From Bacillota bacterium (GTDB lineage: Bacteria > Bacillota > Clostridia > Christensenellales > Aristaeellaceae), in assembly GCA_023402355.1 (NCBI GenBank), contig JAEXCG010000212.1, forward strand, positions 1 through 39,439: a stretch of 39,439 nt of DNA. Reading direction: 5' to 3'. Made by a program: the position numbers and the translations under genes. Every line of letters starts with the position of its first letter. Position 1 is the stretch's first letter. Shown here in pieces: positions 31,182 to 38,003 of the stretch. The notes beneath the pieces are model-generated. The model made no database searches and was not told where the DNA came from. It saw only the letters and a list, made by a program, of their open reading frames with translations.

Positions 31182-32735
31182 CTATTCCTCCGGAATTATC
31201 TCCTCCAGGGCCGGCGTATCCACCGGCCTCGGGGTGACGCCCACGTAGATCTGCGGCGCGCTGGCCTTATAGGTATCCTTCGAGATCAGCTCGCGCTCCA
31301 CGAGCGCGGAATTTTTCGTCGTCACGAGGTACGTCTCGACCACGTAGCCCTGGCGTCCCTTGCTCGCCTGATACTCCTCGTCCTCATACACCACGTACTT
31401 GGCGTCCTTGTCCTTCACGTAAACCGGGTCGGGCAGCGGGAGGGTTTCCACCACCGTCGACTCGAGCGTGTAGCGGATGCCGTCCGGCAGGGGCTTGCCG
31501 AAGATCGTGATCTCGATGTACTTGCGGCTTCCATCCTCCACCATGCGCGCCTTGAAGTAAATCGGCATGTCGCTCGTGTTGCGGAAGATGAAGTCGAGGC
31601 CGCGGTCGGACACGGTCGCGTCCTGTCCCGGCTCGGCGTAGTTGGAGGGGATCGCGTGCGGCGTGCGCTCGACAATTTCAAGTCCCGCGCGCGCGACCGC
31701 CTGATACAGCGCGGTGGACACCTGACAGACGCCGCCGCCGATGCCCTCCACGTATTCGCCGTAGGCGATTTCCAGCGCCGTGGTGAACCCGTTCGCCTCC
31801 GTGCGCCGGCCGACGGCGCTGTTGAAGGACACGCGCTCGCCCGGCGAGATGACCAGACCGTTCAGCTTTTCCAGCGCGACCGCGATGTTCTGGTTGCGGC
31901 CCGCTTCGCTTGAGGAGGAGATGCTGCTCTTCACGATGACGACGGCGGAGATCTTCTCTTCCAGCATCGCGCGCGTCACGGCAGGCGCGGTGAGCTCCGG
32001 TTCGAGCACGATATCGCGGCTTTCCAGCGAGCGAATCGCCTCGAGTATCTGCGTCTTGACCGGCGCCGTGTCCAGATGGCGCCCGTACACCTCGTCCGTA
32101 AACGTAAAGGGCGTATCGCTCGAGGGCTCGAAGGAGGAGGTCGCGTTTTGCACCTGTCGCTCAAGGCCTTCCTGAACCTGGCTGAGGATGCTGTCCAGCA
32201 TCGCCTCGTCGTAGGAGATTTCGCCGATGATCGCCATCGGCTCCTTCTTGGCGTTCTGTATCTGCGTATAGCGCTCGTACAGGCTCCCCGACCGCCCGAT
32301 CGCCCAGGCCTTGTTGAGCTGATCGCCCACGTCAAAGCGCATCGCGATGTCCGTCGGCGTAATCGTCTTGGTCACGTCCTGATAGGTCAGGTTCACGTGC
32401 CAGCCGTCCATGCCCGTCTGGGCCACGCCCGTGAGCTGCTCCGCCGCCTGCTCCGGGGTCATGCCGCCGAGCGACACGTTGCCGATGTAGACGCCGGGGA
32501 CGAACGTGTCGTCATAGGCGTGCACGCTGACGCTCATGTATACGGCCAGGCCAATCGCGGCCAGCACCAGCACGATCAGCGCGAGCAGCAGGCCGAAGAC
32601 CGCCTTGGCGCGCTTTGAAAAGCGGATGCGGCTGCCGGGCCTGCGGCCCCGGCCTCCTTTTTTCACGGGCTGCTTCGGACTTGGCTGCTGATGAGGGGCT
32701 TGCGGCGGCGTATACCCCGCCCTTGAATAAGACAT
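31182..32735 (-). CDS. VanW family protein with putative peptidoglycan-binding and G5 domains
   Basis: A 517-residue surface protein. It has a proline-rich, strongly basic cytoplasmic N-terminus (about 1-45), one membrane segment (about 47-70, FGLLLALIVLVLAAIGLAVY), and putative peptidoglycan-binding repeats that begin with VPGVYIGNVSLGGMTPEQAA. A VanW domain follows (about 290-410, with SFNSAVGRRTEANGF and GGGVCQVSTALYQAV). The C-terminal part (about 425-500) reads as a G5-like domain. The family is common in Clostridia; despite the name it gives no evidence of vancomycin resistance, and its function is unknown. The ATG at 32735 has AAGGAG 8 bases upstream. It is 45 bases after the PHP gene and 25 before ridA. 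Confidence 0.9.
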   Translation of the reverse strand: MSYSRAGYTPPQAPHQQPSPKQPVKKGGRGRRPGSRIRFSKRAKAVFGLLLALIVLVLAAIGLAVYMSVSVHAYDDTFVPGVYIGNVSLGGMTPEQAAEQLTGVAQTGMDGWHVNLTYQDVTKTITPTDIAMRFDVGDQLNKAWAIGRSGSLYERYTQIQNAKKEPMAIIGEISYDEAMLDSILSQVQEGLERQVQNATSSFEPSSDTPFTFTDEVYGRHLDTAPVKTQILEAIRSLESRDIVLEPELTAPAVTRAMLEEKISAVVIVKSSISSSSEAGRNQNIAVALEKLNGLVISPGERVSFNSAVGRRTEANGFTTALEIAYGEYVEGIGGGVCQVSTALYQAVARAGLEIVERTPHAIPSNYAEPGQDATVSDRGLDFIFRNTSDMPIYFKARMVEDGSRKYIEITIFGKPLPDGIRYTLESTVVETLPLPDPVYVKDKDAKYVVYEDEEYQASKGRQGYVVETYLVTTKNSALVERELISKDTYKASAPQIYVGVTPRPVDTPALEEIIPEE

Positions 32736-32780
32736 ACCGCTCACTCCTTTCCATGGTATTGAGAATCAACGCCTGACCGG

Positions 32781-33650
32781 TCAGGCGCCTTGAAGGGTTC
32801 CCCAGCGGGTACCTGCGGCGCGCCAGAGCGCCTGCGCGTCGACATCGAGCGTCTCCCATCTATCCAGCCCGTCGCCCAGATGGGTGTCCCGCATCTGCTC
32901 GCCGTGGTAATCGCTGCCGCCCGTCACGAGCAGGCCCTTTCTTCGCGCGAGCGCGTACAGAAAACGCGCGTGATTGGCCTGATGGCTGGGGTGATACACC
33001 TCAACGCCTTCGAGCCCCTGCCCGCTCCACTCGCCGATACACGCTTCCAGCGCGGTCTCGCCCATGCGCAAAAGCCCCGGATGCGCCAGCACCGGCACCC
33101 CTCCGGCTTCTTTCAGGAGCTTGCACCCCTCCGCCACCGTCGTTCGCTCCCGGGGCACGTAGACCGGCTTTCCCGGGTTCAGGTAGCGTTCAAAGGCGGT
33201 GCGCATGTCCGGCGCACAGCCCTTCTCCACCATGAGCTTCGCGATGTGCGATCGGGACAGGACGCCCCGCGCCGCCGCGCGCACGTCCTCAAAGCGTATC
33301 TCCATGCCGAGGGCGCGCGCCTTTTCCACCATGGACCGCATGCGCGCCGCCCGCTCCGCGCCCTTTTCCTCAAAGTATCGAAGGAGCGCCGGGCTGCCTG
33401 GGTCGATTCCATAGCCCAACAGATGAATTTCCCTGTCCGTCCCGGCGCTCACGACGCTGAGCTCGACGCCCGGAAGCAGCGCGAGATTCGCCGCCAGCGC
33501 TCCGTCGCAAGCCTCTTCCAGCCCGGCGATGGTGTCGTGGTCGGTCACCGCGATCAGCGAAAAGCCCGCCTGCGCCGCCGCGCGCACCACCGCACGCGGG
33601 GTCAGCGCGCCGTCCGAGGCGGTCGTATGGATGTGCAGGTCCGCCTTCAT
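32781..33650 (-). CDS. PHP-domain phosphoesterase (TrpH/YciV/RNase AM-like)
   Basis: A 289-residue metal-dependent phosphoesterase. Metal-binding motifs: DLHIHTTASDG at residues 4-14, VTDHDT near 38, PGVELS near 62, LAHPG near 190 and GGSDYHG near 246. Homologues hydrolyse 3',5'-bisphosphonucleotides or trim 5' ends of short RNA; the substrate here cannot be told from sequence. The ATG at 33650 is chosen because AAGGA lies 9 bases upstream and the PHP motif follows at once. The frame is open further upstream without homology. It leads PHP-vanW-ridA; no promoter is evident in the structured gap upstream. Confidence 0.9.
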   Translation of the reverse strand: MKADLHIHTTASDGALTPRAVVRAAAQAGFSLIAVTDHDTIAGLEEACDGALAANLALLPGVELSVVSAGTDREIHLLGYGIDPGSPALLRYFEEKGAERAARMRSMVEKARALGMEIRFEDVRAAARGVLSRSHIAKLMVEKGCAPDMRTAFERYLNPGKPVYVPRERTTVAEGCKLLKEAGGVPVLAHPGLLRMGETALEACIGEWSGQGLEGVEVYHPSHQANHARFLYALARRKGLLVTGGSDYHGEQMRDTHLGDGLDRWETLDVDAQALWRAAGTRWGTLQGA

Positions 33651-33979
33651 GCGCATTCGTCCTTTCCCTGCGGTCTCGGATGCCCGCCCCGGAGGTTGGG
33701 ATGGGGCAAATCCCGCTTCCTTTGGGCGCGGGATACGCGAAAGCGGCGCAGGCATCCGCCAGCGGCCGCATCCGGCGGCCGCTGGCGATCCTTCACCGCA
33801 TTGCGATCGGTTTTCGGGCAGGAGACCTCCGCGTAAAGCGCCCTAGCGAGGCGCGGCGCAGCCGTCGGTTCGGGCACGCCGATCCGACGGCAAACCCGAA
33901 CCGCAGTCCTTTTCCGCGCAAAGACGCGTCCTCCAACGGCAGTCTCAATGCTCGAAAACCGCATGTAACTCCCCTTTTA
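33651..33979 (-). other. structured non-coding gap between ftsH and the PHP gene
   Basis: No credible gene. Two strong structures are seen. One is a perfect 12-bp stem CGCCAGCGGCCG/CGGCCGCTGGCG with a 7-base loop (33757-33787). The other is an 8-bp stem GGTTCGGG/CCCGAACC with an inner GCCG/CGGC pair (33867-33902). An alternative 8-bp pairing, GCCGTCGG (33861-33868) with CCGACGGC (33884-33891), excludes the second stem. Neither stem has a U-run after it. A 105-residue Arg-rich reading frame covers most of the gap on the minus strand and looks spurious. Confidence 0.55.
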
Positions 33980-35863
33980 TCAGGCTTCCTCTTCCTCGTT
34001 CATGAAAGCCTCGAACTCCGCCTTGTCCACCGTCTCTTTTTCGATCAGCAGCTCCGCCAGGCCGTGCAGCTTTCCGACGTTTTCCCGCAGAATGTCCGTC
34101 GCCCGATAGTACGCGTTCTGCAGCTGCTCGCGGATTTCCGTGTCGATGAGCGCGGCGAGCTCTTCCGAGTAATTGCGCGTCTGCTGGCTCATGTCGCGCG
34201 CCAGAAAGACCTCCTGCTCGCCGCCCAGATAGATGGGGCCCAGCTTGTCGCTCATGCCGTACTGCGTCACCATCGCGCGGCACAGCTCCGTCGAGCGCTT
34301 CAGATCGCTCGTCGCGCCGTTGGAGACGTCGCCGATGACGAGCTTTTCCGCCGCGTAGCCGCCCAGCGCCATGGTCACGAAGTCGACCAGCGCATTCTTG
34401 GTCGAAAAGTCGCGCTCCTCCACCGGCAGGGACAGCGTGTATCCGCCCGCGCCGTTGCCGCGCGGCACGATCGTCACCAGGTGCACGTCGTCGCAGTACT
34501 TCAGCTTCGCCCCGACGATGGCGTGCCCCGCCTCGTGATAGGCGACCAGGCGTTTATCCAGCTCGGTCACGACGTGGCTCTTCTTTTCAGGGCCCATCTG
34601 CACGCGCTCCACCGCGTCGCGCAGGTTCTTCATCGTAATGACGGTGCCGCCCGCCCGCGCGCAGAGAATCGCGGCCTCGTTCATGATGTTTTCCAGGTCC
34701 GCGCCCGTGAAGAAGGGCGTGCGCTTGGCCAGCACGGAGAGGTCCACGTCGTCCGCGAGGGGCTTACCGCGCGAATGCACCTTGAGCACCGCCTCGCGGC
34801 CGCGTACGTCGGGGTAATTGACCGTGATCTGACGGTCGAAGCGGCCGGGGCGCAGCAGCGCCGGATCGAGAATGTCGCGACGGTTCGTCGCGGCCAGCAC
34901 GATGACGCCCTCGTTGATCGAGAAGCCGTCCATCTCCACCAGAAGCTGGTTGAGCGTCTGCTCGCGCTCGTCGTGCCCGCCGCCCATGCCCGCGCCGCGG
35001 TGGCGGCCGACAGCGTCGATCTCGTCGATGAAGACGATGCTCGGCGCGTGGCGCTTCGCCTGCTCAAACAGGTCGCGCACGCGGCTCGCGCCGACGCCGA
35101 CGAACATTTCCACGAAGTCGGAGCCCGAAATCGACAGGAACGGCACGCCCGCCTCGCCCGCGACGGCCTTTGCCAGCAGCGTCTTGCCGGTGCCGGGAGG
35201 GCCCACGAGCAGCACGCCCTTGGGAATGCGCGCGCCGAGGTCCGTAAAGCGCTTGGGGTTGCGCAGGAAGTCCACGATTTCGGTGAGCTCTTCCTTCTCC
35301 TCGTCCGCGCCCGCCACGTCCGCGAAGGTGATCTTGTTCTTGTCCGGGTCGAAGACGCGCGCGCGGCTTTTGCCGAACGACATGACCTTGTTGCCGCCGC
35401 CCGACTGCTGACGCATGATGAACATCCAGAAGACGAACACGAGCGCCATCATGATCAGGAACGGAATGAACTCCAGATACCAGGGCGTCTGCGGCTGGGG
35501 CAGATAGGTGATGCCGAACGCGAAGTCCCGCTCGCTCACCTGGTCGACCGGCTTGCCCAGCTTGTCCGCGTAGATCTGGCGCACCGTCGCAAAGAAGTTG
35601 TCCTTGTCGATGGTCGTTTCAAAGTCGTACGCCTTATCCGGGAAATCCATCTGCGCGATCTTGGTCGTGCGCATCAGGCCCACAAGCGTGTCGTCCAGAA
35701 TGGCGACCGCGGAAACCTCGTCCTTTTCGATGTACTCCAGAAGCTTGTTGTAATCTATCTTGACGCTACGGGTCTGCCCCATCGCGCCGAACATCTGGCT
35801 GATGATGATGATCGCCAGAATGATGACGGCATAAAGCGCAAACCCCCTGTATGACTTCTTCAA
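33980..35863 (-). CDS. ftsH: ATP-dependent zinc metalloprotease FtsH
   Basis: A 627-residue membrane-anchored AAA+ protease that degrades misfolded and regulatory membrane and cytosolic proteins. In order: a membrane helix at about 8-25, an extracellular domain, a second helix at about 132-151, the AAA module with Walker A GPPGTGKT near 222, Walker B IVFIDEID, the second-region-of-homology arginines (LLRPGRFDR), and the zinc site HEAGH near 444 with the later Asp in the peptidase domain. An acidic tail (NEEEEA) ends it. GGGAGG lies 10 bases before the ATG. It has its own promoter at 35894-35922. tilS-hpt-ftsH is a conserved Firmicutes order. Confidence 0.98.
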   Translation of the reverse strand: MKKSYRGFALYAVIILAIIIISQMFGAMGQTRSVKIDYNKLLEYIEKDEVSAVAILDDTLVGLMRTTKIAQMDFPDKAYDFETTIDKDNFFATVRQIYADKLGKPVDQVSERDFAFGITYLPQPQTPWYLEFIPFLIMMALVFVFWMFIMRQQSGGGNKVMSFGKSRARVFDPDKNKITFADVAGADEEKEELTEIVDFLRNPKRFTDLGARIPKGVLLVGPPGTGKTLLAKAVAGEAGVPFLSISGSDFVEMFVGVGASRVRDLFEQAKRHAPSIVFIDEIDAVGRHRGAGMGGGHDEREQTLNQLLVEMDGFSINEGVIVLAATNRRDILDPALLRPGRFDRQITVNYPDVRGREAVLKVHSRGKPLADDVDLSVLAKRTPFFTGADLENIMNEAAILCARAGGTVITMKNLRDAVERVQMGPEKKSHVVTELDKRLVAYHEAGHAIVGAKLKYCDDVHLVTIVPRGNGAGGYTLSLPVEERDFSTKNALVDFVTMALGGYAAEKLVIGDVSNGATSDLKRSTELCRAMVTQYGMSDKLGPIYLGGEQEVFLARDMSQQTRNYSEELAALIDTEIREQLQNAYYRATDILRENVGKLHGLAELLIEKETVDKAEFEAFMNEEEEA

Positions 35864-35893
35864 GCGCTGACCTCCCTAGATGATGATCGTAAT

Positions 35894-35922
35894 ATTATAG
35901 CACGACTGACGCCGGCTTGCAA
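35894..35922 (-). promoter_or_regulatory. sigma-A-type promoter of ftsH
   Basis: On the minus strand, TTGCAA (35917-35922), a 17-base spacer and a perfect TATAAT (35894-35899). The -35 box lies directly after the hpt stop. The start site is near 35887, about 24 bases before the ftsH ATG. Confidence 0.82.
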
Positions 35923-35928
35923 ATGTTC

Positions 35929-36495
35929 TTACTTTGAATAGATCTCCGGGCGCAGCACGCCGATGTCCGGCAAATTGCGGTACGTCTCCGCGTAATCCAG
36001 CCCGTAGCCGACGACGAACTCGTCCGGAATCTGAAAGCCCGCGTAGTCCACGTGCAGGTCCACCTTCCTGCGCTCGGGCTTGTCGAGCAGCGTGCAGATT
36101 TTGAGCGACGCCGCGCCGCGGGAGAGCAGGTTGTCCTTGAGGAACGACAGCGTCAGCCCGCTGTCGATGATGTCCTCCACGACCAGCACGTGCTTTCCTA
36201 CGATGTCCTTGTCCAGATCCTTGAGGATGCGCACGACGCCGGAGGACTTGGTGGCGCTGCCATAGCTGGAAATCGCCATGAAATCCATCGAAAGCGGCAG
36301 GTCGATCTCGCGGATCAGGTCGGCGAAGAAGACGATCGCGCCCTTCAGGATGCCGACCAGCACCAGATCCCCCTCCACGCCTTCATAATCCCGGGTGATC
36401 TCGTCGCCCATTTCCTTTACGCGCGCCGCGATCTGCTCCTTTGTCAGCAGCAGTTCATCCTTTAAGTCTCTGTACATCCTGCGTTCCTGTTGCAT
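35929..36495 (-). CDS. hpt: hypoxanthine phosphoribosyltransferase
   Basis: A 188-residue purine-salvage enzyme that converts hypoxanthine or guanine plus PRPP to IMP or GMP. Seen: LVGILKGAIVFFADL near the N-terminus, the MDFMAISSYG flexible loop, the PRPP-binding VVEDIIDSGLTL (about 104-115) and the C-terminal base-binding region PDEFVVGYGLDYAE. The ATG at 36495 has AAGGAG 8 bases upstream; another in-frame ATG lies 18 bases later. It follows tilS by 37 bases and is probably co-transcribed with it. Confidence 0.95.
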   Translation of the reverse strand: MQQERRMYRDLKDELLLTKEQIAARVKEMGDEITRDYEGVEGDLVLVGILKGAIVFFADLIREIDLPLSMDFMAISSYGSATKSSGVVRILKDLDKDIVGKHVLVVEDIIDSGLTLSFLKDNLLSRGAASLKICTLLDKPERRKVDLHVDYAGFQIPDEFVVGYGLDYAETYRNLPDIGVLRPEIYSK

Positions 36496-36532
36496 GTTTC
36501 AAGCTCCTTATTTACTCTTGTTCGTTTTTCAT

Positions 36533-37897
36533 CTATAGCCAGGGCAGTCCGCCCGAAAAGACAAGGTATTCCGCTTCCCGCTCCCCCTCCGGGACGGCCG
36601 CTTCCTGGCTCACGCGCAGACCGACCGCCCATAAGATCCTGTCTTCGCAGGCAATGAGGGGAACCAGATCGCGGAAGGGCCGGTCCAGCCGGCTGTCGAT
36701 CATCGTTTGCTTGAGCTTTTGCGTCCCGGCCGCGCCCAGCGGCCAAAATCGGTCGCCCGGTCGCCGATAGCGGACGACGGCGCCTGGCAGCGCGTCCGCG
36801 CGCAGCGCCTGCCGCCGCAGGCCGTCTCCCAGCCCTGCCTGTGCGCAGTCGCGCGCGAGGCATCCGCCCAGGGGCAGCGCTCCGCCCGACAGCGCGTCGC
36901 GCAAGGGCATTTCAAACGAGGTTTCAGGGTGGAAGCGTCCCGATACGACGTGCAGGTGCGTCCAGCCCGCGTGCGCGGTATAGCCGCCCGTAAGGCTGCA
37001 CGTGCCGCCCCTCCTGAGCGTGCTTTCCAACCGCTCGAGGCATTCATAGGTAGGGTTTTTCACCCCCGCCTCGAGGAGAACGCCGTAAAGGGCCCGGGAC
37101 AGCAGCGCCGGATGGAGCGGCCGCAAGGGCTCAAGCGGCAGGCACAGGCCGTAGGGCGTACATACGGGCGCAGGCAGACAAAGGCCTTTCAGCGCCTCGT
37201 CAAAGTACGCTTCATCGCGCCGCGCCATGCCCGCCAATCGGCAAAGCGCCTCGTCCGCGCGCGGATTGACCGAGCGCAGGGCCGGCATGACCGTCCGCCG
37301 CACGCGGTTGCGCGCAGGCTCCAAGGAGGCGTTGGTCGAATCCTCCCGCCAGGACAGGTTTCGTCCTTCCAAATAAGCAATAATCTCCGGCTTGCTTACG
37401 CCCAGCATCGGGCGCACGTAAAGACCGCTGCGCGCGCGCATCGCGCCAAGGCCGCGCCCCGCGCTTCCCCGCACCGCATGCAGCAGCAGCGTCTCCGCCT
37501 GATCCTGCATATGATGTGCCAGCGCGACTGCCTTGATGCCTCCAGCCTTTGCGCAGTCCTGTAAAAAAGCATACCGCGCCTGCCGCGCGGCGTCCTCCAG
37601 GCCGTTTTTCCACCTGCGCGAAAGCGCCGGCACGTCCGCGCTCCCCTCATGCAGCGGGATTTGCAGGCCGCCGCAAAGCGCGCGGACGAACCGCGCGTCG
37701 GCGAGCGATTCCTCGCCTCGGATGCCGTGCTCGAAGTGCGCCGCTTCCAGCCGGATTTCGCCGGATTTCGCCATGCCGGACAGCGCGTGCAGCAGCGCGA
37801 CGGAGTCCGCCCCGCCGCTGACCGCGACGAGCACCGCATCCCCCTCGCGCACGCCGCACGACCCCAGCAGCGCTTCGCGAACCTTTTCCTCGAGCAT
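36533..37897 (-). CDS. tilS: tRNA(Ile)-lysidine synthetase TilS
   Basis: A 454-residue ATP-dependent enzyme that places lysine on C34 of the CAU-anticodon tRNA-Ile so that it reads AUA. Seen: the PP-loop SGGADS at residues 27-32, AAHFEHGIRGEES, LAHHMQDQAETLLL, the RRTVMPALRSVNPRA helix, and the C-terminal TilS domain RYRRPGDRFWPLGAAGTQKLK with the closing strand LWAVGLRVS. The ATG at 37897 has GGGGGA 7 bases upstream; an earlier in-frame ATG at 37915 has none. It has its own promoter (37927-37955) just after the spoIIE terminator. Confidence 0.95.
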   Translation of the reverse strand: MLEEKVREALLGSCGVREGDAVLVAVSGGADSVALLHALSGMAKSGEIRLEAAHFEHGIRGEESLADARFVRALCGGLQIPLHEGSADVPALSRRWKNGLEDAARQARYAFLQDCAKAGGIKAVALAHHMQDQAETLLLHAVRGSAGRGLGAMRARSGLYVRPMLGVSKPEIIAYLEGRNLSWREDSTNASLEPARNRVRRTVMPALRSVNPRADEALCRLAGMARRDEAYFDEALKGLCLPAPVCTPYGLCLPLEPLRPLHPALLSRALYGVLLEAGVKNPTYECLERLESTLRRGGTCSLTGGYTAHAGWTHLHVVSGRFHPETSFEMPLRDALSGGALPLGGCLARDCAQAGLGDGLRRQALRADALPGAVVRYRRPGDRFWPLGAAGTQKLKQTMIDSRLDRPFRDLVPLIACEDRILWAVGLRVSQEAAVPEGEREAEYLVFSGGLPWL

Positions 37898-37926
37898 GGA
37901 TATTTCCCCCATCATATACAGGCTAT

Positions 37927-37955
37927 ATTGTACCCGCTAACAGCGGGAAGCGCAA
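37927..37955 (-). promoter_or_regulatory. promoter of tilS-hpt with a palindrome in the spacer
   Basis: On the minus strand, TTGCGC (37950-37955), a 17-base spacer and TACAAT (37927-37932). The spacer contains the inverted repeat CCCGCTgttAGCGGG (37933-37947), which fills nearly all the space between the boxes. A protein operator is possible; chance is not excluded in GC-rich DNA. Confidence 0.7.
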
Positions 37956-37958
37956 GAC

Positions 37959-37997
37959 GAAAAAAAGAAAAAGTCACCGCTTTGTGTCCGCGGTGAC
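37959..37997 (-). terminator. intrinsic terminator of spoIIE
   Basis: A perfect 8-bp stem GTCACCGC/GCGGTGAC (37973-37997, loop of 9), followed on the minus strand by TTTTTCTTTTTTT. It starts 6 bases after the spoIIE stop. Confidence 0.92.
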
Positions 37998-38003
37998 ATT
38001 GGG

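Noticed and set aside
31182..32735. VanW protein as a vancomycin-resistance gene
   Set aside because: No vanH, vanA/B, vanX or vanRS genes are nearby; VanW/G5 proteins are common in Clostridia without resistance.
33861..33902. A tRNA-like arm (GGTTCGGG resembles a T-arm strand)
   Set aside because: No acceptor stem, anticodon arm or CCA end can be fitted around it.
33647..33964. Minus-strand 105-codon frame filling the gap after ftsH
   Set aside because: Composition is Arg/Pro-rich and random-like, no ribosome binding site is seen, and it runs through the strong hairpins and into the PHP start.
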